Shown: positions 1 through 6,577 of the stretch, one piece after another
Layout of the letters: each line of letters starts with the position of its first letter
Numbering within the stretch: position 1 is the first letter of the stretch
DNA from: JAMLIO01 sp031412575
GTDB taxonomy: Bacteria > Bdellovibrionota > Bdellovibrionia > Bdellovibrionales > UBA1609
DNA: 6,605 nucleotides
NCBI GenBank assembly: GCA_031412575.1
Contig: JANODG010000064.1
Location: 1-6,605, forward strand
Direction of reading: 5' to 3'
Program-made: the position numbers and the translations under genes
The notes under the pieces: generated by a model
Told to the model about the DNA's origin: nothing
Seen by the model: the letters and a program-made list of their open reading frames with translations, nothing else
The model's database searches: none

Positions 1-1
1 T

Positions 2-982
2 AGACCAAGCCGCAGTCTTCTTGGCCCGCTTGAAGGATACGATACACCGCAAATTTATTTTTATAGAGACGGTGTAGGATTAGATTTTTACGGTGTTGGA
101 TTTGACATCATTCAATTAGGGGAACTCGTGGGGATCACGAACGATCAGTCCCCTTTAATGCCAGACGTTTGGACGAACCCACAGACTTCAAACGCAACAG
201 TTAACGAAGCCAACATTCAAAGACCCGCTGTAGTTAGAAATAACTTTGGCGGCGGCCCTATTGGTTCAAGTGCTTATCTGCTGACAACATTAGGTCACTC
301 TTACGACTACCGCGCAGACGGCGCACAAAAATTACCACGCAAATGGACCGAATCTGTGTTTAAGAATTTTATGTGCAAAGAGGCGCCCTACGTGCGGGAG
401 TCAGATACTCCTAGCTATTTAGTTAACGATCCTAGCGCAGCACCTTTTCGCCAAGCTACAAGCTGTTTACGCTGCCACACCACTTTAGATCAAGCGGCAA
501 CAACGGCAAGACATATCAGACTTGGAGCTACATTAAATGTACTTGCAGTCGTTAAAAGAACAACCTCTTTGGTTCTTCAATACGAATCCATTCTTGGGGA
601 AAATACGTCTTGGCCATCAACTTCAACTGCGAATTTTCATCTAACAACTCCGACCGGAAAACTTTACTTCAGAGACAGAACAGGATCGCTTGTAAACAGA
701 AATCTTTCCTCCATAGCTGATTTCGGCGCAGCACTTTCGGAAAATGAAGACTATTACACGTGTGCAGCGCAACGCTATTTTGGATACTTTACAGGCATCG
801 ATTTAAACTTAGAATTTTTAACAGATCCATTAAACGCATCAACATTAACTGCCGCCGACTTAGAATATCGGGACTACGTGATTGGTTTAGGTAAAGAGCT
901 TCAATCCACAGGATCACTTAAACAGTTGATCGAAAACATTTTGCAATCGGGATACTACCAACATGAGCAAAGAAAAAGGTAA
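2..982 (+). CDS. Cytochrome-c-like DUF1588/DUF1585-type protein, 3' part (5' end outside window)
   Basis: The frame is open from base 2 to the TGA at 980-982, giving 326 visible residues; the start lies upstream of the window. A GTG at 128 is not a credible start, because in-frame coding continues before it with protein-like sequence (IYFYRDGVGLDFYGVGFD). One haem-c motif, CLRCH, sits at 464-478 (visible residues 155-159), preceded by an MCKEAPY segment (residue 124 on) and PFR. The order is like DUF1588/DUF1585 proteins: an RPAVVRNN/GSSAYLL block, a Cys-containing segment, CxxCH, a GxLxxR segment, YYTCAAQRYFGYFTG (Cys at residue 254), then a C-terminal helix ending LIENILQSGYY. Such proteins are exported and usually sit beside a Tat-exported DUF1552 or DUF1501 partner, as here. 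Its end overlaps the next gene by 20 bases. The family call is from memory of the pattern; the haem motif is directly visible. The function is unknown, and electron transfer or redox enzymology is inferred. Confidence 0.8.
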   Translation, partial: RPSRSLLGPLEGYDTPQIYFYRDGVGLDFYGVGFDIIQLGELVGITNDQSPLMPDVWTNPQTSNATVNEANIQRPAVVRNNFGGGPIGSSAYLLTTLGHSYDYRADGAQKLPRKWTESVFKNFMCKEAPYVRESDTPSYLVNDPSAAPFRQATSCLRCHTTLDQAATTARHIRLGATLNVLAVVKRTTSLVLQYESILGENTSWPSTSTANFHLTTPTGKLYFRDRTGSLVNRNLSSIADFGAALSENEDYYTCAAQRYFGYFTGIDLNLEFLTDPLNASTLTAADLEYRDYVIGLGKELQSTGSLKQLIENILQSGYYQHEQRKR

Positions 983-2678
983 ATTAAAAAATATCTCTAG
1001 ACGAGATCTTTTAATAGGTGGAAGTTCCGGCGTTGCTGCACTAGCAAGCCTACCGCCAATATCTAAATTGCTAGAAGTTATTATCAAAGATCTTTCTGTA
1101 AAAAGCGCACATGCTGCGGAATCTCAACCAGCACCCTTATTTTATATGCCGATCTTTATTTACGGAGCCCCTGCTCGTTGGTGCTTTGATCATTTGTTAG
1201 CAACTAAAGCGTCAGACTTACCAAATATTATCGTCAACCCAACCGTTGCAACTACTTTGTCCAGCTCAAATGGAGTTTTCAACTCTACATCATACAGCAC
1301 CTTTGATTATAAAGGTGTTCCAGTTCCACAGATGTGGAACTACATAGCTCAAACAAGCCAAGGGTCCTCTTCGATTTCGGCCCTTTTAGATCACCTGATT
1401 GTTTTTCGAGGTTATGGTACGGGCGTTGATGGCCACCTTAATAATTTAACGAACCAACTTACACCTATATCCGGTTCGGGAAGTGTTCCTGGTGTCGTTG
1501 GGGATCAATCTAAATCCTTGTTCAGAGTTTTACAAACTCCTTATAGTTTTCCCACTGGCTTTAGTTCACCGAATGGGAATGGACTTACAATCATAAACTA
1601 TGTAGCGAATCAAAATCTGATTATGACGCTTTTAAAAAGTTTTAGTAAAAAACCCGAGAATCAAAATCTTGTAACACTACGTGATAAATACAAAAAAAAT
1701 TATGATAATACTCGTTACGTTCTAAAACAATTATCTAAAACGACTTTGGCTCCTAAAGATTCTATCAGCATAGATTATCAAAAAGCTGTACAAAAAATTG
1801 AATCTTCAGTTGAAGATTTAACTTCCGTTTGGTCCAAACTTTTTGAAAAGTACCACACACTTTTAATAACTGCTCACAAAGACCGAACTCAAGGGGTTTC
1901 ATCGATGCCGGTTCCTGTGCAGTCTGATCCTGGCACTGAAGTTAACCCATGGGCCATGGAAGCTTACGGCGCTATTTATCCAACACCTGGAATTGATTTA
2001 AGAGACACCGTAAATAACGTTAGTGTTGCCCACATCGCAGCTCAATTTGCGCTTGCGGAATATGTTGCCACTCGAAGACTGTCTGCCGCTTTTGAAATGG
2101 TACTTGACCGGGGCGCCGACAATTTAGAAGTCCCTACTCAAAGAACTGCAGCCGGTGGAAATTTATCAGCTGTAGAATTACGTAAATTTCCTTTGTTATT
2201 CGATCAGCATGTCACAGGAAGTATTAGCACTGTATTTTACAACACATTATTTTTTCGTGGAATTGCAGCATGTGTGCTTGAAATGGTTCAAGTCCTAAAA
2301 GCACAAAATTTATTTAATACCTCGTTTATACAATTTGTAAGTGAATTTGGTCGAACTCCAAGAGACACGCAAGGTGGTTCAGATCATGGGTTTGACAATA
2401 TGATTTCGTCCGTCATCACGGGAGCTCAGAATTCAAAACCCATCATCTTAGGTAACATCTTAAAAAATGGAATCGGAGGACCTTACTCGGGAACTTTTGG
2501 TTACAAATCCCCAACCAACGTGAATGGCAAAATTATTAATTTAAGACCCGAGTCCGTCACTTCAACTTTAGCCAACATTATGAATTTGCCCTCAAACCCT
2601 TGGAAGAATTCAGCAGATCCTTTGATAGAAAAAGGCTCTGGTCAACTTGTCGTCAAAGCTAGCGGAGACATCGTTTGA
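963..2678 (+). CDS. Tat-exported DUF1501-like protein
   Basis: This gene encodes 571 residues starting at an ATG. A weak CGGGA lies about 10 bases upstream, and the start overlaps the preceding gene by 20 bases, indicating coupled translation. The N-terminus carries a twin-arginine signal: SRRDLL at residues 12-17, a hydrophobic GG...ALASL stretch, and a plausible signal peptidase I site after AHA (residues 49-51). The protein is therefore expected to be exported folded, possibly with a metal or other cofactor. The C-terminal third holds SEFGRTPR at residues 460-467, followed by GGSDHGFDN (Asp474, His475), which matches the hallmark of DUF1501 proteins, a group related to the alkaline phosphatase/sulfatase fold. 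An N-terminal GAPARWCFDH block and a VFRGYGTGVDGH block give further possible metal or substrate positions. There is no CXXCH. It most likely works with the haem protein encoded just upstream. The substrate and reaction are unknown. A DUF1552-type assignment is the main alternative. Confidence 0.85.
   Translation: MSKEKGKLKNISRRDLLIGGSSGVAALASLPPISKLLEVIIKDLSVKSAHAAESQPAPLFYMPIFIYGAPARWCFDHLLATKASDLPNIIVNPTVATTLSSSNGVFNSTSYSTFDYKGVPVPQMWNYIAQTSQGSSSISALLDHLIVFRGYGTGVDGHLNNLTNQLTPISGSGSVPGVVGDQSKSLFRVLQTPYSFPTGFSSPNGNGLTIINYVANQNLIMTLLKSFSKKPENQNLVTLRDKYKKNYDNTRYVLKQLSKTTLAPKDSISIDYQKAVQKIESSVEDLTSVWSKLFEKYHTLLITAHKDRTQGVSSMPVPVQSDPGTEVNPWAMEAYGAIYPTPGIDLRDTVNNVSVAHIAAQFALAEYVATRRLSAAFEMVLDRGADNLEVPTQRTAAGGNLSAVELRKFPLLFDQHVTGSISTVFYNTLFFRGIAACVLEMVQVLKAQNLFNTSFIQFVSEFGRTPRDTQGGSDHGFDNMISSVITGAQNSKPIILGNILKNGIGGPYSGTFGYKSPTNVNGKIINLRPESVTSTLANIMNLPSNPWKNSADPLIEKGSGQLVVKASGDIV
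2664..2667 (+). promoter_or_regulatory. Ribosome binding site supporting a TTG start
   Basis: GGAG lies 7 bases before the TTG at 2675, inside the last codons of the DUF1501-like gene. This spacing supports the TTG as a real start even though it is a rarer initiation codon. The TTG overlaps the upstream TGA stop in a TTGA arrangement that favours translational coupling. Confidence 0.55.
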
Positions 2679-3361
2679 TAAAAACATATAAAACAATTCT
2701 TTTTTATATCACTTTGATTTTCGGGGCACTGATGTTCACAGTATTATTTCAAAACTGTGGACAGTTCATTGCAACGTCGTCTTCGAATCTTCCACTTAAT
2801 CACCCTTCAGTGTCCAACAAACAAAGCGGTGCATCCACCGATCGGCTCCTTTTAGGCGATGCGTTTTATGTGATGTCTGTGTTTAAAGATGTTTTCACAG
2901 ATGTGAATTCAAGCGCTGAAGTTGTAACGTTTGTGGAACAAGTTTTAAGAGATGAAATCTTATCCGCACAGACGGAATTTGGTCGAGCGTGCAGCCTTTT
3001 TAACGATGGCGCTCTACAAAACTGCAACAACAATGCGTCTTATCAAGCGATCGCCATGAAGTCCTTTAGCTCAAGTTTACGAGAAGCGGCCAGATTGCAA
3101 ACCTGCCAAAGCTTGGTCAACAATGATTCTGTTTTGAATGGCCTAATCTCGCGGGTTAAGGGACAGTCTGAAAATCCTTCGAAAGAAAGTATAAGTCTTA
3201 TTGTTCAACTATTTTTTCCAGCGCTTGAGTCCCTACCTACATACCTTGAGCCCTTATTAGATATGAATTCAAGTATGAACAGCCGTGCAGAAGCGACTAT
3301 AAGTCGATGGCGTTTAATCATACTAACTGTGTGTGAAGAGCCAGGATGGCAATTGCTGTGA
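2675..3361 (+). CDS. Small cysteine-containing lipoprotein, unknown family
   Basis: This gene encodes 228 residues from a TTG start that overlaps the previous stop (TTGA), with GGAG 7 bases upstream. The N-terminus has two lysines, a long hydrophobic segment (about residues 8-25) and a lipobox-like LFQNC with Cys28, so the protein is probably lipidated and anchored in the envelope. Asn at the position before the Cys is not canonical. After a Ser/Asn-rich linker (about residues 33-56) the mature part is mainly helical, with four further cysteines at 106, 117, 144 and 220 that could form two disulfides in the periplasm. The tail reads RWRLIILTVCEEPGWQLL. No haem motif or known catalytic motif is visible. 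I do not recognise the family. Its tight position between the DUF1501-like gene and the haem lipoprotein gene suggests a structural or accessory subunit of the same complex, which is inference only. Confidence 0.8.
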   Translation: MIKTYKTILFYITLIFGALMFTVLFQNCGQFIATSSSNLPLNHPSVSNKQSGASTDRLLLGDAFYVMSVFKDVFTDVNSSAEVVTFVEQVLRDEILSAQTEFGRACSLFNDGALQNCNNNASYQAIAMKSFSSSLREAARLQTCQSLVNNDSVLNGLISRVKGQSENPSKESISLIVQLFFPALESLPTYLEPLLDMNSSMNSRAEATISRWRLIILTVCEEPGWQLL

Positions 3362-3370
3362 AGAGGAAAA

Positions 3371-3375
3371 AAGGA
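3371..3375 (+). promoter_or_regulatory. Ribosome binding site deciding the start of the haem lipoprotein
   Basis: AAGGA at 3371-3375 lies 8 bases before an ATG at 3384 and only 2 bases before the ATG at 3378. A second purine run, AAGAGG at 3361-3366, is 11 bases before 3378. Both ATGs are in frame and differ by two residues (MK before MKLQKRN). Either gives a proper lipoprotein signal. The upstream in-frame ATG at 3333 would add a charged, Cys-rich extension ahead of the signal and is unlikely. Confidence 0.5.
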
Positions 3376-3377
3376 AT

Positions 3378-4559
3378 ATGAAAATGAAACTTCAAAAAAG
3401 AAATAGCATTATTCTTCTTTTTGCTTTTTTTGTGACCTTAAATTTATTTTTTATGAATTGTTCAGGGGGATTTATTTCTAGTTATGACACCTCTTTATTT
3501 TCAGCTAGTAAACATGATGCAGACTTAGTCTGGAACACTCAAAGGCTTGAAAATATTATAGCAAATAACTTTTCACAATCCGAAAATTGGCTGGACGCTG
3601 GAAGTGGTAAAATAGGACTTTATCCCCCACTTCGACTCAACTCTACAAGTTTAGATTTTGAAAAAGCCCCGCTGGTTGAAGAAGATCTGGACGGCAAAGT
3701 TTATTTAAATTTTAAAGATAAAAAAGAACTTCGCACCTTGACGGAAAATATTCGAACATTTTCGTCTGACAACTACACCGTCGCATTTTTTATAAATTCC
3801 GTAGATGTGGTAAATGGTCAGTATAAAACCACAAGAGTTTTTGATCTTTTATCGCCCAATGGCGCGTCTGACGGGTATGTCGGGGTCGACGTTTCGGCAA
3901 CCCAAGTGAGTACGTTTTACTGGTTTGGTGCAGATTCCTACTATTGGTTAGGTTACGACGTAACAAGTGAAGATTTGGAAAAAGGTTTAGCTGTTATTCT
4001 TCGTACAGGGCCTGATCATGAATCTATGGCACTGAGTGTGAATGGTAAATTGGCAGAAATAAAATCTTCATCAGCAATGCTTCCTCCCCGACTGGCTAAT
4101 GTCGGAAGACATTTCCGTCTAAATACAGAATATGCAAGTGTCGGATTTAATCTTTATGAAATCGCAGTTTGGTTTAAACCTCTTTCGGATCAAACGCTGA
4201 ATGAGTACTCGCAAGCCTATTACAACAGTTATGTTCTTGGTTTATCTGGCGCGGTTGGTGGGGGTTCTGGCGGTAGCATCGATGATGGATTTGCGAAAGT
4301 ATTTAGTGTTTTAAATAAATCCAGAGCTTCAGGATCTTGTGTGTCTTGCCATGGGTCGATCGCGCAAAAAAGTGGATTTCTGTCGATAACATCCATGTCT
4401 TCAGGTGAGGCTTGGGTTAAGAAAGGTGACGCTGCAAATTCACTCGTCATTAAAGCCATTCGTAGACAACAGGGTGCTTTGGCAATGCCACCGTCTGGCA
4501 ATCAGCTTCCCGAAGACGAAATACTCACCATAGAAAATTGGATCAACGGCATTAAATAA
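3378..4559 (+). CDS. Lipoprotein with LamG-like domain and C-terminal haem-c domain
   Basis: This gene encodes 393 residues from ATG 3378 (ATG 3384 is equally plausible), 16 bases after the previous stop. A lipoprotein signal (Lys/Arg-rich start, hydrophobic core about residues 11-26) ends in FFMNC with Cys28; Asn at -1 is again unusual. Residues about 40-285 look like a LamG/concanavalin-type beta-sandwich: NYTVAFFINS, a WFGADSYYWLGYDV stretch, LSVNGKLAEI, and a late GFNLYEIAVWFKPLSD strand, as in LamG_3 domains. A Gly/Ser linker (residues 294-300, GGGSGGS) leads into a haem domain with CVSCH at residues 321-325 (bases 4338-4352) and MPPSG at residues 370-374, whose Met may be the second haem-iron ligand. 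The ending EDEILTIENWINGIK fits planctomycete-type (PSCyt1-like) or class I cytochrome c domains. It is probably an envelope-anchored mono-haem protein that couples ligand or glycan binding to electron transfer. The domain reading is strong; the role is inferred. Confidence 0.87.
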   Translation: MKMKLQKRNSIILLFAFFVTLNLFFMNCSGGFISSYDTSLFSASKHDADLVWNTQRLENIIANNFSQSENWLDAGSGKIGLYPPLRLNSTSLDFEKAPLVEEDLDGKVYLNFKDKKELRTLTENIRTFSSDNYTVAFFINSVDVVNGQYKTTRVFDLLSPNGASDGYVGVDVSATQVSTFYWFGADSYYWLGYDVTSEDLEKGLAVILRTGPDHESMALSVNGKLAEIKSSSAMLPPRLANVGRHFRLNTEYASVGFNLYEIAVWFKPLSDQTLNEYSQAYYNSYVLGLSGAVGGGSGGSIDDGFAKVFSVLNKSRASGSCVSCHGSIAQKSGFLSITSMSSGEAWVKKGDAANSLVIKAIRRQQGALAMPPSGNQLPEDEILTIENWINGIK

Positions 4560-5023
4560 TTTTCACAACTGTAAGCCTCGGATGAAAACATATAATCTTT
4601 GGATCTCTGATCCAAATCCATTCCCAACGCAAAAAAGATAGCTGATTTAACAAGCTCAGGATGATGAGTGTATATTTTTTGTTCTGGCATATTATGCTCC
4701 ATTCCCGCCAATGAAATTGGAGTTGTGACTTTGCGCTTTGGATCGACAACAAATATAAAGGGATAGCCGGGAATTCTTTCGGTCATACCTGCTCTAGATT
4801 TTAATCGATTAACAACGTCCTGAATGTCACCTCTCAAGTTAAGGGGCTTTATGGTCGCATATCTGGCAATGTCTGTTCCTAGTTCAGACGAAGATATTAA
4901 TCCTGCTAAACTAGAACACCAAGGACATGTATCTTGACCTAGGATAAAAACAATTGGTGTTTGTGAGGATTCAGATTCTAAAATCGCTCTTTCATAAATT
5001 TCTAATTCAATCCATGCTGTAGA
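4502..5023 (-). pseudogene. Thioredoxin-fold gene remnant (CPWC) without a usable start codon
   Basis: On the reverse strand the frame is open from 5023 to a TGA at 4504-4502 (173 codons). It encodes a convincing thioredoxin fold: helix WIELEIYERAI, strand TPIVFILGQD, active site CPWC (bases 4927-4916), strand YATIKPLNL, a helix DIQDVVNRLK, the cis-Pro segment GYPFIFVVD (Pro at 4762-4760), then SLAGM and a final helix HPELVKSAIFFALGM. No ATG, GTG or TTG occurs in frame before CPWC. The first in-frame TTG (4837-4835) would remove the active site. The stretch directly follows, in the same frame, the TAA stop of the VWA lipoprotein gene. The last residues (about SMVSISSSGS) are read from the antisense of the convergent haem lipoprotein gene, overlapping it by 58 bases, so the natural C-terminus may be lost too. 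Likely readings are a decayed periplasmic thioredoxin-like gene or the separated tail of a former fusion. A gene starting at ATT, or a sequencing error at the stop, remains possible. Confidence 0.6.
4598..4616. repeat. Perfect 8-bp inverted repeat with 3-base loop
   Basis: TTTGGATC (4598-4605), loop TCT, GATCCAAA (4609-4616) can fold into a hairpin on either strand. It lies 39 bases after the stop of the haem lipoprotein gene and within the thioredoxin-like remnant. Neither side has a clean T tract (the plus strand continues TCCATTCCC, the minus strand GATTATATG), so it is not a standard rho-independent terminator. It might still slow or protect the end of the operon transcript. Its codons (around LDQRSKDY) also fit the thioredoxin-like reading, so it may be incidental. 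Confidence 0.45.
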
Positions 5024-6523
5024 TTATTTAATGTCTAAAAATACGCCTGAATTTTCGTCGATCATATAATAGTTATCTTGAAACGCAGTTGGTGAAATCA
5101 TGACTGATAGGTCGTTACTGGCTGTTCGGTCAAAATAAATATCACCTTCACGCGCCTTGATTCCATTGAGCAAAATATCAAGCTTGGTTTCGTCAACAAC
5201 ACGATTTAAAAACACAGGATACAAACGTATATTTTTAGATAAATTTTCAAATTTATATTTCACTGAAATTATAGCTGACAAAGCTGGTGGCTTTTTAATT
5301 TTTAATACATTTTGATTTATTACATATTCACTTCGTTCCAACATTATTTTATTGACCCACACTTCTACTGTTGAAGGGTTTACGGGTTCAGAGGAGATTA
5401 CCCACTCTTGTGCAAACTCAGGTCTTCCCGAAGGGAAAGTTGCGTTGAATTTAAGATCATTAATTGTTGTGACTTGACCACCAATGTCTTTAATTTCAAT
5501 TTTGACGTCATCAAAATTCACAGGCTGTGTTGGATCTAAGGTAGGATACTCATCCATTACATACGACAGCACGTATGACGCCTGCACACGGTCTAAGATG
5601 CGATCTAGGATTTGGTTTAGATTAACTTCGCCACCGATCACAGATTGAAACAGATAATGTTCCCCATTACTTTGTTCAACAACTCCTGGGATACCATTAA
5701 GCCCCGAAGTATAACCTGGCATAATAGGTGTGATTCCAAATACAGTGATTTGTGAGTCCTTAATGGCTTTCGCTACCGCATCCATTGTAGGCGCTTTTGT
5801 TCCAATAGAACCTTGATTTTGTGGCGAATATAAAAACCCAGCATCAGTCACTAAGATCACAAATTTTTGAGCTTCTTGTCTGAAGGGAGCAAGACTTACA
5901 TCGACAAGCGCGCCCATTGGGTTCTCGTCAAAGTCAGGCCAACCCGGGTCTTGTCCTTGACCTTTAAAAGCGCGAAGTGCAGAAATTTCAGAAATTAATT
6001 CTGCTGTCTGAGCTTTTGTCGCAGGATCTTTAGGATTATTATCAAAAAAACGGTCGCACTTCTTAACCGTGTAATCTCCGAATGTTGAAATACACATGCG
6101 CGTGCGAATTCCATTTTTTGTTGTGGAATCAATAAAATTTATAATTCTGCTTTTTGCGTCTTCGATAAAAGCTGACATCGTACCAGTTACGTCAATGACA
6201 AAAGCAATGTCGATGATGTTGTCTTTTTCCGTGGCTGTGTTCGTAAGGCTGAAGTTTGTAATTTTAACTCCGCCATGTGAAATATTAATTAAGTTTGGAT
6301 TAAGGGATGTGATGTCAGATCCCAATTGCGTTAGGTTTAATTGTAGTGAAACCTGATTATCAAAAGAGTCGACTTGTTTAAAGTTAATCTCCGAAGAGCT
6401 TAAAGCAAAAAATTGGCGAGCCTCAGTCTGGTAAAGACCTGCAAGCGTTCCCTTAAACTCGACTTCAGAGCAGGAAGCTAAACCCCAAACTAATCCTAAG
6501 AGTATTAATTTTAATGATTTCAT
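5024..6523 (-). CDS. VWA-domain lipoprotein with MIDAS-like motif
   Basis: This gene encodes 499 residues starting at the ATG at 6523-6521, preceded by GGGGG four bases upstream. A TTG 15 bases further out would only add MNGGR ahead of the signal. The signal MKSLKLILLGLVWGLASC is a canonical lipoprotein signal with lipobox LASC (Cys18). A beta-rich segment (about 30-95) precedes a von Willebrand A domain (about 103-325): strand DIAFVID, metal site D111-V-T-G-T115, a DENPMGALVDV loop near 199-209, and VILVTDAGF with Asp227. Cys144 and Cys156 may form a disulfide. The C-terminal part (about 370-499) is beta-rich, with an Ig-like block STVEVWVN...YVINQNVLKI...AIISVKYKF. The metal site is intact, so divalent-metal-dependent ligand binding or adhesion is likely. 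It is encoded convergently to the haem operon, and its stop lies immediately before the thioredoxin-like remnant in the same frame. The partner is unknown. Confidence 0.9.
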   Translation of the reverse strand: MKSLKLILLGLVWGLASCSEVEFKGTLAGLYQTEARQFFALSSSEINFKQVDSFDNQVSLQLNLTQLGSDITSLNPNLINISHGGVKITNFSLTNTATEKDNIIDIAFVIDVTGTMSAFIEDAKSRIINFIDSTTKNGIRTRMCISTFGDYTVKKCDRFFDNNPKDPATKAQTAELISEISALRAFKGQGQDPGWPDFDENPMGALVDVSLAPFRQEAQKFVILVTDAGFLYSPQNQGSIGTKAPTMDAVAKAIKDSQITVFGITPIMPGYTSGLNGIPGVVEQSNGEHYLFQSVIGGEVNLNQILDRILDRVQASYVLSYVMDEYPTLDPTQPVNFDDVKIEIKDIGGQVTTINDLKFNATFPSGRPEFAQEWVISSEPVNPSTVEVWVNKIMLERSEYVINQNVLKIKKPPALSAIISVKYKFENLSKNIRLYPVFLNRVVDETKLDILLNGIKAREGDIYFDRTASNDLSVMISPTAFQDNYYMIDENSGVFLDIK

Positions 6524-6527
6524 ACGT

Positions 6528-6532
6528 CCCCC
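6528..6532 (-). promoter_or_regulatory. Ribosome binding site of the VWA lipoprotein gene
   Basis: Read on the reverse strand, GGGGG followed by ACGT sits directly before the ATG at 6523-6521. It is G-rich rather than a perfect AGGAGG, with a short spacing, but it supports this ATG over the TTG at 6538-6536, which lies upstream of it. Confidence 0.5.
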
Positions 6533-6555
6533 ATTCAAAGGTCTGATCGGGGTTT

Positions 6556-6577
6556 CTAGACTGCACCATAAGTCTAG
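6556..6577. repeat. Inverted repeat in the leader/promoter region of the VWA gene
   Basis: CTAGACT (6556-6562) and AGTCTAG (6571-6577) form a perfect 7-bp inverted repeat around the 8-base spacer GCACCATA, 32 bases before the start of the VWA lipoprotein gene. The arms are bordered by a direct repeat GGTTTC (6551-6556 and 6577-6582). The placement suits an operator or a 5' leader hairpin. A possible -35-like TTGAAA (reverse strand, 6597-6592) lies upstream, but no good -10 box follows at standard spacing, so the promoter itself is not assigned. Confidence 0.5.

Noticed and set aside
128..982. GTG at 128 as the start of the first gene
   Set aside because: The same frame is open to the window edge with protein-like sequence, and the GTG lacks a convincing ribosome binding site, so the gene begins upstream of the window.
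3333..3377. Upstream ATG 3333 for the haem lipoprotein
   Set aside because: It would place 15 charged and Cys-rich residues before a normal lipoprotein signal and overlap the previous gene, while ATG 3378 and 3384 have nearby purine-rich ribosome binding sites.
4229..4501. Reverse-strand 90-codon reading frame
   Set aside because: It is antisense to the haem domain and Gly/Ser linker of the LamG-haem lipoprotein, with Pro-rich low-complexity translation and no signal or motif.
4560..4588. TTTTCA...TGAAAA pairing as a terminator
   Set aside because: The stem is only six mostly A-T pairs around a 17-base loop, with no T tract following.
4552..4752. Reverse-strand 66-codon reading frame
   Set aside because: It lies in another frame across the thioredoxin-like remnant, whose own frame carries clear fold motifs; this one shows none.
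4502..4837. A separate 111-residue gene starting at TTG 4837
   Set aside because: Starting there would drop the CPWC active site and the first half of the thioredoxin fold, which continues in frame upstream to 5023.
6096..6356. Plus-strand 86-codon reading frame
   Set aside because: It is antisense to the VWA domain, which has intact metal-site motifs; no independent support.
6524..6538. TTG at 6538 as the start of the VWA gene
   Set aside because: The G-rich ribosome binding site lies downstream of it and directly before ATG 6523, which gives a canonical lipoprotein signal.
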